DNA of 64,000 bases, from assembly GCA_902806575.1 (NCBI GenBank), contig CADCXD010000008.1, positions 992,001 through 1,056,000 of the forward strand. Reading direction: 5' to 3'. Below, in pieces: positions 33,170 through 46,685 of this stretch. Position numbers and translations under genes: made by a program. Within the stretch, counting starts at the first letter, position 1. Every line of letters starts with the position of its first letter. Origin of the DNA: Jackrogersella multiformis (Eukaryota; Ascomycota; Sordariomycetes; Xylariales; Hypoxylaceae). Below the pieces are notes generated by a model that was given only the letters and a program-made list of their open reading frames with translations, had not been told where the DNA came from and did not search any database.

Positions 33170-34131
33170 GGCTACGTTTATAATGGCCCGGGCGCGGGGC
33201 GTTCGTCTTCAATTTTTCTCTTCGGGTGCGACGGGCAGAGGATTCGGTACAAGTTCGTAACGATCTCAAGACATCGGAACCATCGCTGGATGACGAAGCG
33301 CGCGGCGACGAAGGGGGGAGAAGAAGAAAGGAAGAGAGAGGGAGAAAAATAGCGTGAAGAAGATTGCGGAAGTGGAGATGGAGATGATTGAATCCGGAGC
33401 TTCGGATCACATTGCAATGTAAATTCTCTACAAACTGTAAAAAGTCGCTCAATCAGCAGGTCGTCTCCACTCAGGTGAGCCCGATAAACCCGAATAGGTT
33501 ATGATAAGAGACTCGATAGCGCTAAACGACGTCATCCCGAAATAAGTACCCAGTAGATCGTACTATGTAAGTTCGTGCTTAATCTTATGCGCGAAGTATT
33601 GTGTACATATCAATTGCATTAGGTAAGCCATTGGTTCCAATTTATCCACATTCATAATCCATGGATGTTTGTAGTATAATTATATGTAAAACAACCTTTC
33701 ATTATTATCTTCATCATAGTTTCGTTAACATCAAAACATCTATTAGAAACGAACTACTTATATTCACCTACCTATACCAGATACTTCTATATAATTCCTA
33801 TTTTGAACTTTAACTTCCTTGAGATACACATATTCATTGGTACTGTTTAGCCTGTAAACGGAAACTCCCGTTTTTTATATATAGTAAGGGATACACCATG
33901 GAGGAAGAATCTAGACTTGAACAAGAATGCCGGGATACGACTCCAAAAGGCTTGGGGCCAAGACCTTTGGCTGTTCAATCAAGATTCAAGATTCAAGACA
34001 GTTCTAAGGACACGATTCCTTCATTTGGCTCTTGATGCCCGTTTTTCTATCTGCGATTTCGTCACTTGGTCCCTACAGTGTCACTGTCGCTCTCCTTACA
34101 GACGTTTGAGAGTACCAATGCATAGTAAACT
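33170..34131. other. divergent spacer, DUF2434 and GH125 promoters
   Basis: About 960 bp. A TATATATAG stretch lies at about 33876-33884. Just before the GH125 start, an ATG at 34118 opens a 16-codon frame that overlaps the main start in another frame. No other gene is seen. Confidence 0.5.
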
Positions 34132-35890
34132 ATGCGGTCGAGCAATGTGGTATTGTCGCTGTCCGTGATCATTGGACATGTTCTTGGCCAGAATTGTCCC
34201 AGCTATTCGAGTTACTCCCTCTCCAGAAACCCGCCTCTTTCGTCCGGCGCCTACAAGCTCGCGTACCAACGACCGGCTCCGGAATGTCGAACTTTTAACT
34301 CGAGCCTCATCGAAGATGCTATTAACCGGACGAAGGATGCGATATACGACGTAGATCTGTCCCGTCTTTTCGAGAACACTTTTCCCAATACACTCGACAC
34401 GGCAATCAAATGGCGAGGAGTTGCGGCCAATAACTCGGAGGAAGAGCTGGCTTTTGTGATTACCGGTGACATCGATGCCATGTGGATTCGTGATTCGGCG
34501 AACCAGATAGCGCCGTATAAAACCGTACTGAAGAATGCGGCCGATGATATTGCCTCGGTATTCCGTGGAGCCATCAATTTGCAAGCTCGATACCTGATTA
34601 TATCACCTTATTGCAATGCCTTTCAGCCGCCACCCGAGTCGAAGATAACCCCTGAGCCGAATGGGGGTACATACTCTGTCACGCCGTCATATGATAGAAG
34701 TGTGGTCTTCACTTGCAACTTCGAGCTCGACGACTTCGGAGGCTTCTTGCAGCTCTCACATGACTACTATGCCGCAACAGGGGATTTAGATTTTTTCGGG
34801 AAATTCCAATGGATTTCAGCCGTGCAATCCATTCTTGCTGCTTCGGAAGCAATGAGGAAGCCTACATATGGACCAGACGGAAAATGGATTCCCCCTGCGT
34901 ATTCTTTCCAGTCACTGACCATGTCTGCCTCGGGCACATTAGGAAATAACGGCATGGGGAGTCCTGTGAACGACACTGGTTTGGTGCGATCACCTTTTCG
35001 CCCAAGTGACGACTCTGCCATGTTTGACTTCAGCATCCCAGCAAACATGATGCTATCAAGATACCTAGAATCGACATCTAAGATTATGGATCTACTGCCA
35101 AACGCGCCTAAAGGCCTAGCACGGGAAATGAGCGACATGGCTATCGAGATTAAGGAAGCCATCAACCAATGGGGTATTGTGAGGGTGCCAAACGGCGAGA
35201 GGATATTTGCTTACGAAGTAGACGGTTTCGGGGGTCAAAACTTAATGGATGATGCGAACATTCCGTCACTCCTTTCGGCGCCTTTCCTAGGGTACCTAGA
35301 TAAGGACGATGTCGTTTATCAGAATACACGAACTTTTATCTTAAGCCGAAAGAACCCGTGGTGGTGTGCTGGCCCCTATATCAACGCCATCGGCAGCCCT
35401 CATATTAGGCCGGGAGCGGCATGGCCCATGGCAGCCATTAGTATGCAATCTCCCAAACTCTCTTTCCTCCTTTATACCTTGTTTAGTGTCAAATTCTACG
35501 AATTACGCCTATCCCAAACTCTTTACACTATAATCTGTGTTGACTTTAAATACCCCTACCCTTGAGATGAGTTCTTGCTAATTGTTTAGTGCGCGCCATG
35601 ACCTCAGATGACGATGGGGAAATTATAACAGCGATAAAGGAGGTGCTACGTAGTACTGATGGATATGGACTAATACACGAGAGTGTTGATAATTTCGATA
35701 CAAGCAACTGGACCCGGCAGTGGTGAGTGAAAGCCTTCCAATAGTAGCGTCTAGCTGGGTTGGGCTAACTTGATGTTCTAGGTTCACTTGGGCAAATGGA
35801 CTTTTCGGCCAAATGATCATGGATCTAGCAGAGAGAAAACCTCATATCCTGAAAGAGAGCTTCCAACCCTTCTTTATAAAAAAGGACTAG
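34132..35890 (+). CDS. secreted GH125 exo-alpha-1,6-mannosidase
   Basis: Exons are 34132-35440, 35590-35722 and 35782-35890; introns are 149 and 59 bp; the product is 516 residues. A signal peptide covers about residues 1-19. Family GH125 is a metal-independent alpha-mannosidase with an alpha/alpha barrel. Conserved blocks are TGDIDAMWIRDSANQ (111-125), CNFELDDFGGFLQL, GFIFAYEVDGFGG-like FAYEVDGFGGQNLMDDANIPSLL, the NPWWCAGPYINAIGSPHIRPGAAWPMA block, then MRAMTSDDDGEI after the first intron and WFTWANGLFGQMI at the end. The donor GTATGC sits inside ATTAGTATGC, so unspliced reading continues into a false tail. The enzyme probably trims alpha-1,6-linked mannose from fungal wall or N-glycan material. 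Confidence 0.93.
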
Positions 35891-36861
35891 AATGTCATCT
35901 TCTGTTGAATTATAATGTACACCCATATAAGTTATATACCGTGCGTCTCGGTTAAGTGAAGCATATGGATGGCCTAAATCCCACCCTTCCGCAACATATA
36001 TCTACCTAAGTACTAAGTACCTACCTAAGTACAGAGTATGCCGATTGCGAACCATTATAGGCTAGAAACGATTCGTTTAAGACACGGCGGTGTGTTTCTA
36101 GATCGTCTTTGTATGCCTTTGTTGCTAGATACGATATATTACTAGCCTGTGAATGATGAAGCCCCTTTTTAAGGTCATCCACTCTCACAATCCTAATACT
36201 TATCTAATTTGTGCATGCCACCTCATACTCTAGTATCACAATAGCGTCGGCATATCACAAATCGTCTAAGGTCGATCCCGGCATACCGCGATCTCCCGAA
36301 CTACTAAACTTAGGTACCTACCTAGTAAGTACCCAAGCTCTAATAGGATATTTCCAATGTTAAAGTTAGCATGTGTCTAGCGCGGCCCGCATACCAGACG
36401 CATCATCCTTGTCTTCACATTCCGGGACGGACCGCCGAACCCAATCCACTCCGGGCCTTGGCAGCCACTTCACGAAATCGAAGACAAGATCCAATTCGCG
36501 AGACATATATACAAAGGACATCCTTCTTGCGCTTTTTATTAAGTATTATCGGGATATACCTACCTACCTAGGTACCTAAGGGTACCTGATGCTAAGCTTG
36601 GTAGGTAGTATATCCCGCTCTCTAAAACCCCTGAACTACCTAGTAGTGTGCAAGGGAAAAAGTCCTCTAAACGCTATCCATCTACGCAATGCAGCGTTAA
36701 CCATTCTAATAACTTCCCGCCATGCCAGAAATCAGAACCTTAAGTCGATCCCCATACACTTTAAGCGCCCCGTTAAGCGTCACACACGGACCTGCAGCAG
36801 TAGGCGTTCACGATGCGTGCTAGCGCCCCCCTTATTTCAGACGCTCACCCTCGAAATCCTT
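35891..36861. other. intergenic between convergent genes
   Basis: 3' flanks of the GH125 gene and the next minus-strand gene. Motifs of the TACCTACC/CCTAGGTA type lie near 36003-36030, 36312-36325 and 36558-36577. No gene is seen. Confidence 0.5.
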
Positions 36862-37878
36862 TCAATATTTATAATCCCAATTGAGCCAGGGCTGCAGATC
36901 GCCATGTCTCATCTGGTAGGCGGGACTATTGAAGAAATCGAACTCCTCTGGGGGAACTGCGAAAACCATGTTGTTGCTCATGAGCCCATTCGCCTGGAGA
37001 AGCAACGACATTCCGTACAGTCGGTTTACTTCGACTGTGCAGAGATTGCTTTGGCAGAAGAACTCTAAGGTGTAGAATTTTGTGTTAGCAGGCCGGGCTG
37101 GCAGAGAAAGGAGGGCGGTGGAATCGCTCGGAGGGTCAAGACCAGTATTTGGGCCGTCAGAAAGGAAAAGCGTCAACTTACTATAAGCGCACAACATCGA
37201 ATTACACACAAAGCCCGGATCCAGCCACCCATGTTCCGAAAGAAAACGCACCACGTTGATCACCTTCTGGGTTTCGGAGGGGTCCTGAAGTTGGGTCTCG
37301 GCGACAAATCTGGTGAAGTTCTCCCAATAAATTTGTTTTCGTTGAATCCAGTTTATGTATTCTACAAATATACGTATTAGTACTGTATCCCCTCTCAACC
37401 GACAACAGATCGGATACTTACGCTCCATTCCGTTGGGAGGACCGGGCCCAACGGCCAACGAAATCTCCTCTAGAAGCTGACGCGGGGGGCCTCCTCCCTG
37501 CCGGTCGTTGAAGTACCCTTCCATCAGAGCTCGGAATCGCTCAGTTTGTATCTGCTGGAAGGTTTTGTACTGCGGAGTGATCCACTGTGGTGGTGATGGA
37601 ATTGGTTGTGAATAATCAGGCAGCATGGGAACTGTAACGGGGTCGATCGGGAACAGTTCTCCAGGTGGTTGCGAAAATAAGTCTAGGGGTAGTTGCGAAT
37701 ATACGTCCTGGGTTGGTTGCGGACATATATCAGGTAGGGGTTGTTGCGGATATACGTCTAGGAGTGGGTTGTAAGATGCCGTCGTTGCTGGTAGCGGTGT
37801 TGGAATTGGCGACTCTAATAAGAATTCAAGGGGATAGTCCTCGCCCTGCCCTCCAAGTTGTGGTGTCATATGATCCAT
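36862..37878 (-). CDS. unrecognised protein with Pro/Gln-rich repeats
   Basis: Exons are 37878-37422, 37361-37182 and 37064-36862; introns are 60 and 117 bp; the product is 279 residues. I do not recognise a family. The first 100 residues hold degenerate repeats of about 12-13 residues around YPQQPLPDI, YSQLPLDLF and SQPPGELF. The rest is helical and charged, with EYINWIQRKQIYWENFTRFVAETQ and VRFLSEHGWLDPGFVCNSMLCAY, then LCTVEVNRLYGMSLLLQANGL. Intron 2 has strong signals (GTAAGT, CTAAC, TTAG) but is 117 bp long with no stop, so both the spliced and retained forms (318 residues) stay in frame. No signal peptide or membrane segment. Probably a lineage-restricted intracellular protein. Confidence 0.65.
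   Translation of the reverse strand: MDHMTPQLGGQGEDYPLEFLLESPIPTPLPATTASYNPLLDVYPQQPLPDICPQPTQDVYSQLPLDLFSQPPGELFPIDPVTVPMLPDYSQPIPSPPQWITPQYKTFQQIQTERFRALMEGYFNDRQGGGPPRQLLEEISLAVGPGPPNGMERKYPICCRLRGDTVLIRIFVEYINWIQRKQIYWENFTRFVAETQLQDPSETQKVINVVRFLSEHGWLDPGFVCNSMLCAYSKLTLFLSDGPNTGLDPPSDSTALLSLPARPANTKFYTLEFFCQSNLCTVEVNRLYGMSLLLQANGLMSNNMVFAVPPEEFDFFNSPAYQMRHGDLQPWLNWDYKY
37655..37770 (-). repeat. degenerate in-frame minisatellite
   Basis: Three to four imperfect units of about 36-39 bp, each with a GTTGCG[GA]A[TA]A-type core on the plus strand, encode the Pro/Gln repeats of the protein at 36862-37878. Confidence 0.65.
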
Positions 37879-38271
37879 CTTGACAGCTTTTGAGATTTTT
37901 TGGTTGATGATGCTGGGGTAGAAAGAAAGTAGAGAAGAAGAGAGAAGTGATGAGAGTTAAGGATCAAAATTCCAGATTTTGAAAGGGTGGTTAGAATTAA
38001 AAGTCCAGGCCGGAGGTATTTCCGACTACATCGAGCTGTAGCCTTTAGAGTTTTAAGTCTAAAAAATAGAGGCGAGAGACTGTGCGATGGGCCATACGAA
38101 AGGAGTGAAAAATTAGAGACAGCTCCGCCTGGTTGAAAAAATGTGGTATTAAACTTTTGTGGCTAGCCGGTCGATAGTAGAGAGGATATCGGCTGCCAAA
38201 CATGCTGCTGTGAGCATTTAAGCAATAAGAAAATGTACCTTCATCGACAGTTTAACACGATTATCCGTCTG

Positions 38272-38301
38272 CCTAGGTAGCTAGGTAGGTAGGTAGGTAC
38301 C
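38272..38301 (+). repeat. CCTAGGTAGG-type motif array
   Basis: A run of TAGG units (CCTAGGTAGCTAGG followed by repeated TAGG and TACC) about 400 bp upstream of the Pro/Gln-repeat gene. Confidence 0.85.
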
Positions 38302-41300
38302 GGTAGGGCAACTGGCATCCGCCTTTGTTTGACATCAGACGAATTAGATAAGCAAGTAGCTCAGCTTGCTTGATTCCAACTGGTTCTCTTTGTCTCTCAG
38401 CCTGACCTTTTCCATGAGTTTTCGGTGAGTCAAACCTCAGCAAGCCGAGCAATCAGCTAATAGTGACGAGCTACTAGGTTACGTGTTGTCGCGGTTATGG
38501 GAAACTTTGACTCAGTGTTTGGCGAGCTATACCTCTTGTGTCTGAAGTATACTTGCAGAATGATATTGTACTTCTGCTATTCCTTTAATGTAAATGTCGA
38601 GAACGTAAGATGAGGAGAAAATGGTTGGTCTGTAATGTTTCCGTTCCGCATAAGACCGAGTCGAGGAATTTCTGTTTCTCTGTAAGTTAGTAGAATGTCC
38701 TAGCTATTTCAATGAGCGATTGAATGTTATGCTAAGTATGGCACTGGGCAAAATATATTGTTTACTAGATAATAAATGAGTTGTAAATAGTATATCCATT
38801 TAGGGGTTATCCACACCGCGCCGCCCCAAATAAGGGGTACTTACCCCTGAGCTCTTGCCACTTTACTCAACAAAATATACGGGGTAGGAAAATGAATTAT
38901 TGAATTGGTTGATTGTACACGCTAGTTGTACTTCTCGGCAAGATATGTTTACTTGGAGAGCGATTTTTTACCAACACAGCATGTTTGTTACGCATCCCTC
39001 CACCGTCGCTCCCCTACATGGGTATGCGGGCGAGGCTCCGAGGATTGTCACTGCACGAGTATTAATGCCACAAAGTAAGATCTAATGATAAAAAAATTTC
39101 AAATAAGACCAAGATCCTGGCGGTACTAAATAAATAGATCCGAGATAATTATGGCAAGACTGTTCGGCTTAATAATACGTTCTAAGCATAGAATCGACCG
39201 GGGAGCTGCTTAAGGAAATGTTTATTTGGCGGTTCCAAGAGTGAATAGTCAAATAAGATACTTTTTAGTAAAAGTAGGTTTATACGAAGTGAGTCCGCCT
39301 CGATTTATCACAGTTATGGTAGGGCACTAGAGATATCGACATGAAACAAATACGTACCTACCTACCCAGGTATCAAGTTTATCTAAATACCTCTTTCTAG
39401 CATAGAAAGCGGTAGCACATGACACGAGAAGAGAGGTTGCCGTCGCCGAGGATTGAAAATTCGATTACTTCTTCCCTTTTCATACATTACTTCTAGATTA
39501 TGAGTGGCCCCTGGATTGTAGATGTGTACAAAGTGAGGGATAGTAAAAAGAGGCTCGTTAGTAGCGGCAGATGGTAGAAGACTATTAACGCCTAGCTCCT
39601 TAGACCAAGGAAGTCATAGGCCCCTACTATAATATGTTAAGTTTACCTATCAGTGTAAGACACAGTCAGTTTAGGTGTGCCCGCCCCTTAGATCTGACCT
39701 ATATCCACACTGGTCCCCCGACACTATTAGCGGTTAACTTACTAACCTAGAATTTGGATACCTATCCGGCTTTGTAATTTTGAGTGCTTTTTAGAGGATA
39801 TTTAATTCGCGTAGCAGGCGGGAAGACAGGCAGACCAAGTGATTACCTAAAGAGAAATGAAACGAAACAAAATCAAACTGGAGAATTATAATATACTAGA
39901 TCCTATACCGTTCACCCCAGAATAGGCATTACTGACTCTATTCGTGGTAGGTAGTATATATGGGCTATCATATAGATGAAGAGATAGTTGGCTTCGTTGA
40001 CGATGAGTGAGTTCTTGTGAAAACCGAGGTTCTTATACTTATACATTAATATCCGGTGCTAAGAGTATATTGGTCCTCAACGAGATTGCAAAACTAGGTT
40101 AACAAGTGTTGACGCCTTATAAATACTGAACAGGAACAACAAACTATTATATTGAAAACTACCTTCATAATTAGATATATAAATAGTCTGACCGCAGTAG
40201 CTAACGATGGAAGTATAATATGTCATGAAAACATTCCATCAAGGAGATAATAGCTTCTTCAAATGACAGAACACCGTACCATCTACTACTCTACCTCAAT
40301 TCCCTATAGGACGCATTGTAAATAGAATATTAATATATACGCTACACTGTCGTATCTATGCATAACTAGGTTAGTATTGACCTCATAATCGTTATATAAA
40401 TTTTCTTCGAAAACGACATAACCGAATTACACACGGCATCAGTAAATCTCAGAGATCCATAGAGCAGGCAAAAACATACGGACAGCAAAGTTGCACAACA
40501 CCCGGGTTTCTGCCCAATTCCATATCTGCTACCGGCCTCTCTCCGTTATATGATTGACTTCAATGTAGTTGGTGGACGGCCGCCAGCAGCGTGAGGCCAA
40601 AACCCCGTAGAGACGCCGGCCGTAACCACGAGTGTCGTATCTAGAACGCGGTTGCGGGAGCATGGAATTACAAGGTAACCCATCTCGTGGCATCGGTACC
40701 TTATATATTTGCCTTGGGCAGTCACATGCTACGTTGGACAATAAAGACCGCACCGCACCGCTCCGTGCCGAGTGTAGTTCGCAGCATCATGGGGTTTATT
40801 TCGATATAGCCCTCGGCCAAAGTACTCCATCCTCACAAGGTAGCTATGAAAAAGAAAAAAGTAAAGGGAAAAGAAAAGGGTGAGGGTGGAAAAGGGTGAT
40901 GCTGATGGGTATTGGCACGTAGCATCGATCGTATTGGTCGCCGATCAGGATGCGAAACCCAGCATTTGCATGCCGACTATGCTACATCCCGTGCTACCAC
41001 GCCACACATACATACCTTGCGCAATAGGGTGATTGGTACGCGAATGATATACTAATCGTTGGGTTAGATAGAGCTGGCACAACAGTAATCCACGAAATAG
41101 GTGAATTCCAACAACCTTAGAGTCGTGGGTGAGATAGTTGTAGCCATACTAGAACTTCCTTAGTCTTGTATGCGCGGGCGGGGGATTCCTTATGTCGTGT
41201 TGAGTGCCTCGACACGAATAGTGATAGGCGTCATTTATGAACCATATTCAACTCGATTAAGTTAGGCGACCAGCAGATTTGAACATCGCGCGGAATTACT

Positions 41301-42839
41301 ACCTTTATCAGAGTCAGGCACATGTCGGGCGTAGCCCGGATCTCGGTATGAGATCGTGATGTTGCAATGGTCAGACTTGAAAAGTAAAAAAAGGAACGAG
41401 GCACAATGATGATGGTTGCTTTGAGTCATCTCCAAGTAGCGGTCAGGGGGGAAACCACATAAATAACAAAGAATTACTAGTACCTAGTAGATTATAGCTT
41501 CACATGACAGACCATTCTTAAACTTACCTTAGGTAGGTAACTCTATTATAACAGAAAGTCTATAAGGTTCCTAGGCCCCAGGCTTTGAGACGACATGAAT
41601 CGGCATACGATGTTGGCGGAGTGGAGCAAAGAACAACTTTGAATGGTCAATAACTCTGAGTACCTGGCTAGTGAAGCTCTTCTAACCGATGATTAAATAG
41701 GTAGATCTATCTATATACGATAAGAACGATGATAGGGGGGATGGGGGGGATTGGATAGTGCGAAGCAACATACCGGTGATAGCCGCCTTGGGTAAAGTAG
41801 GAGGCGAAGACGGGCTTGCACAGTGGCTGCCTTTAATAGGTAAGAATCTGGCTATGGTCGGTGCCGGTACGGATGTATATCTTAGGTTAGGTACCTAGGT
41901 ACGGATGTACTGTGCCTTGCATCCTGCAGGTTGACTTTATTAGCTAAGTACCTACCCGGGCTAGGTAGGTGGTAGGTAGTAGTAGCATAAGACCGTCACA
42001 ACCTAATGGAAGGGTAAGGATCCAGTGAACATGTGGTTGACGAACTTTACTTCCTTGTACCTAATGTACGGAGTACCTACTAAGGTACCGGATATTTCCT
42101 TGCCCTGCCTCTAATATAATGGATGGTTGGAATATGTGTCCCTGTGGCTCTAGGAACGACCCGAATCGCCGGGGCGTCACATACATAGTACCCAGTATGT
42201 AAACGATTGCCCAACTGGTCGATCTAGGAATCAGGAATAGCTCGCGTTCTTCTAAAAAGTTAATCTTGACCCCTCTAGGTTGAGGCAAGCAAGATAACTT
42301 CCTGGCCTTAGGAGGATTTGCTCGCATCCATCATGCCTATATCCCCTCTTTAGCACTGATGCTTACAAGCTGCGCCGTCGCGATACTAACGTGCGCTACT
42401 TTTGTTAGGTACATAAAGTCGTCGTAGGCTGCATTTCATCTCAGCCCTGTACCTTGCCAGGGTCTCGGATCGATGGGCTCTGTTCATAAGGTACAGCACA
42501 GGCGTGATGTACCAGATTGTACCTCGGACCATGGGCTGACTGCTTACGCACGACACGATGCCCGGCGATAGCGGCCTGGACTCAGACTGAGCAGTCATCT
42601 GATATATAGCCCTGCCTTGAGTTAATTTTGCTCCTGCAAATACCCTAACAGGGTAGTCGCCTTAGGCGGAATGCGGGAAGTCATCGGCATCGATAGAGAT
42701 AATTAACAACAGGTAATATAGCCCACTGTTAAATTGATATTAACAATATGACGCCACCCGTATCTATCACCGACTATCTCGTCTCTTGAGGTCCTGGTAG
42801 GGCATATCGATAAGCGATAGTGTTGCGTCAGATCATGGC

Positions 42840-42926
42840 GGGGGAGGGGGAGGGGAATATGGAAGTGAGGGCAGAGAGGGGAAAGCCAGGTGGAGAGGGG
42901 GGAGGGGAGCAAGGGAGCAGGGGAGC
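42840..42926 (+). repeat. G-rich polypurine tract, G-quadruplex candidate
   Basis: An almost pure purine stretch with many runs of three to six G, starting GGGGGAGGGGGAGGGG. The density and spacing fit the usual G-quadruplex rule. It lies in the gene desert. Confidence 0.8.
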
Positions 42927-45900
42927 TGGCGAGGTTCGGATGCAACAGGGTCTGGCCGCCGCTTTTGCTTTTGTTACTTCACTGAGACCCTATTTGCTTA
43001 GGTCGTCGAGAAATCTTCGTCCTCCGTGCTACAGTCTTACTGGACTGCTTGAGCTAGAGTGTCGGTGGGTAAGGGTCTTAGATTAGCCCTCCTATGTCTA
43101 CTTTTGGAAAGTTTCGTGCTGTTGTCGTATACATGAAACTCCTAACTTGTATGTCCATATTGGTTCAGGACTTGCTTCGGCATGTAACGGGTAGGTACTA
43201 AGAGGTAGATGTGACGAGGTTTTCGCCCCTGCCAACAACCACATAGTACCTGTGTAGTGTATATACAGCCTTGGTGGATACTATGTAGGAACAGGCCTTA
43301 TCCACAGTGCTAGTTGTCAGTCCAAAGACATCTTACATGTCTTACAATAATAGTTAGGAAAAATAACACCCAAGTAGGCAGGGCGGAGTGTATGTTATGA
43401 CTAATGCATATAATAATACTGCATACGTGGTAGCCAGGTGGTGGGTGGTGGATCATCAGGTACAAGAACCACGATAATGGTTGTTGGGGACACCGCACAT
43501 ATGTCGCATAAATTGTATTGTCTTGTGCTTCGTAGGGCAGGCGGTGAGGGTTTGATAGCTTGTTCGCGTATCTGGCGATGGGAAAGCCACAGACCAGAAA
43601 AGTTGGTCCGAGTTCTGACAAGTATGTATACATATAAAATGTGTATGTACCTTAAAGAGAGAGGTATATAAGGCAAGGGAGGGGGAAAAAAGCTCCGAGA
43701 GAAGCGAAAGAGAGTGGAGAAAATGCTGATGGTGGGTGGCGTACCTACACTAGGTATGCGTTAGGTACTGTATAAAGTACTTACGTAGCAATCGTCAGCT
43801 GGACGCCGTTCGCTGGATGCTGACAATGTACCGGTATTCCAAACGGTCTTCGATGTGATGAACTGGCAGGAATGCGGCGAAACCAGTAAGATCTCCGGGG
43901 ACCCGTGGGAAGCTCTACACAATATTCCCGATGACAATGACACGATAAGATGTGATCCTTCTTGGTACCTACATGGGCACACCTACACTGGCTGACTGGG
44001 CATAAGGTAAAGCAGTCAAGTCTCATGAAAAACGATCCCGAGTCAACGGCCCGTTATCCTTTGGGATGATGAGACAACAATCTCCCCTGGCAATAAAAAC
44101 TGGACGATAGTCATCGAACATACTTACTGGATAGGCAGGCGTTGCGTCAGAGACCACCGAGGCGATGCAGATCATAACCTAATGAGGGTTAATCGACAGT
44201 AGCCTTCTCCTCAGGGTTGCAGAGATCCGGTAGGTGAACGAGAGATCGGTTTTAAAGAAACTGTCATTCTTAAAACGCATATTCCCTTCCGTGACTATAT
44301 TGCGCTTTGGAAGTGAGGCTATCCGGTCGTACCAACAAGTTTATAGAGATACTTTAATATACCTTGGATGTGAAAGATACATACCTAGGGTACTGTACGT
44401 GAGTAGATTAATGGAAAAAGGACAGGGGCCGGGACAAGGAATAGGCATGTGTACTATGTATTTCATAAGGTCGAGTGAATGCATGTAGTATGACACTGGC
44501 GCAGCTCCGCAAGCTTTATTTTCTTACTATCAGGTAGTATGTACCTAGGTAGCCCGTAGGTAAGTAGGTAGTTTCGCAAGAAAACCCAGTTCGGGAGTTT
44601 AGCTAGGCTTGTAAGATGCTTTGACTGATGGCGGATTACCGTTGATATCGGGTTGGTCTAAGCATTTCGCAATCAGGACCGAGTAGGAGCACGCTTGTTC
44701 TCGGTTGTGCTTGGTGATGGGTATCCCGTATTCCCATATCCTAGGAGGACAGCGGACAGGATTCAACCTATTATAAGTACCTACCCAGGTACCCCAGGTA
44801 AATACCTAGGTAAGCAGTTAGACCTTAGTAACACAGCATACGACCGCGCTGCCACTCCTGCGGATGTAGGTGACGAATATTCGGGACCGTCAGAGGCGAT
44901 AGGGAACCTTGGAACTCTTTTCCCTTCCCTTCTCTTTAGACGACGACGACGCCAATACCAGGTGGATATGCAACACTGAACATGCATGCATGCAGCTAGT
45001 GTAGTGACTATACTTAGCCGAACTAGAAAGCTCAGATGTTCTCCTGTGCCTTGATGTGCCTTGCAAGCTGAGGCGTTCGAACCAGAATTCTTATACTAGT
45101 TAATGCAACTAACATGCTAGGCAGCCTAGTTTGCGATCCATGATGTACTATACGTATGTATGGGATGTATCATGTCTGTAAAGGCGGCTAGTTGTGGGGT
45201 ATGGAAAAAACGAAATGCACTTTTGATATTCTAAAGATGTTTATGTTTATGATTTGACTTGGAAGTTTGGAATGAGGAACGATAAGGAACAATCAAATAT
45301 TTGATCCCATGATTCCTTCCTTCCCCATCGTACCCGGGTCCGGAACAAATTTCCCTGGAGCACAAAGAATAAGCTAAAAGATTACACCAATCAGACCGAG
45401 GCGTTGTTTTTTATAGAATGTGCCTAGAACGACCCCTGCCAGCCTGTCGTTGCCTGTCTTGCTTTCTTATAAGCCTGTCCCTGCACTGGCTTCCTTAGCG
45501 CGAGAGAACAGGTACCACATATAGTGGTACAGAGGTACTGTATATATAATACACCGCAGGGTTCTAAGGTTATTAATATATGGATACAGGGAAGCTAAGT
45601 ACCTCCCACTTAGGTACCTTGTAGCAGCAGTCCCAGCCCCTCGTACCAATGGTACCTTAGGTACCTAGGTACACTACATAGGTAGTATAGAAGTAAAAAT
45701 TAATCAATAATACCCTAGGAGGTATCTTAGGTGCCTAGGTAGGTAAGCCCGCAATGCAAAACCCCCTCTATCTTTCTTTTATGTTTGCCCCTCCTCTTTA
45801 CCCCATCCCACCACAAACCGCAAACCGAAAGAAAAAAAGGAAAATCGTTAATTTTTGGTGATATGACATCTGTGCGGTTGGAATCCTCCACGAACAAGTC

Positions 45901-46650
45901 CGCAGCTCACAGAGGTTTAAGACCTTGCCTTTCCCCTCCTGTCACATTGTTACGTACCAGGGCTTGCTTACTTCCTTTATTATTCCCCTCTTCATTAAAA
46001 GACTGACTGGTTCACCATCGTCAAAATAAACCGTACTCACAATTATCTACCTAATTTAGGTAGGCATTTCCAAAGTTGATATCTAATATTTAAGTATATT
46101 TTATTTAAGCATAATTCTCTTTACCCTTTGTTCATCTTTAGTGTCGCAAAAGAAGAGACACGAGGGGAGGAAAGAGATAATTACCTAAGTACCTAGGTAC
46201 CCAACAAAGCCGATGCTACTTGCTACTTAGGTACTAATACAGCTGAGAAGCCCCTCTTGCCGCTCGATGACCTCACTAGCGTATCGTCCTTATCGACCAT
46301 ATAGGCTAGGTTATGCTAGGTAGGTAGATGAATATTCTCACGACTTACGACTCAGCGACTCATCGACTCTACCGAATAAACTGTCGCGATACCTACCTAA
46401 GTAATAAACCACATCAGATATCCACTTATGTACGTCTGTTTCTCTATCCACTTTACCAGGCACACACACACTCGACGCATACCTAGGTACACTTCGTATA
46501 GCTCTTCATTCGTGCATATTTTCATACTGCCAAGCCTTCCCAAATGTCAACTGTCCCTGTCAAAAATAGGTACGGCTTATTATTATTATGTATGTGTAAG
46601 TTCGTACCTGTGTCTACAAAATACAAACGATCATGGATGTCTCGTCTCTT

Positions 46651-46685
46651 TACACACACACACGCGCGGGCAGACACACACATAT
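46651..46685 (+). repeat. (CA)n microsatellite
   Basis: An alternating ACACAC run with a CGCGCGGGCAG interruption. Confidence 0.8.

Larger units (their letters stand above)
37879..46399. other. gene desert with motif clusters
   Basis: About 8.5 kb in which no frame shows a recognisable domain. Frames of 60-107 codons occur on both strands, but they overlap each other, include low-complexity reading of repeats, and show no protein-like pattern. CCTAGGTA-type clusters lie near 38272-38302, 39355-39372, 41528-41540, 41886-41976, 44535-44575, 44778-44815, 45600-45750 and 46183-46330. A G-rich polypurine tract lies at 42840-42926. Noncoding transcripts or distal control elements are possible but cannot be shown. 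Confidence 0.5.

Noticed and set aside
42820..43086. 88-codon frame in the polypurine tract
   Set aside because: Its Gly/Glu-rich product simply mirrors the G-rich repeat.
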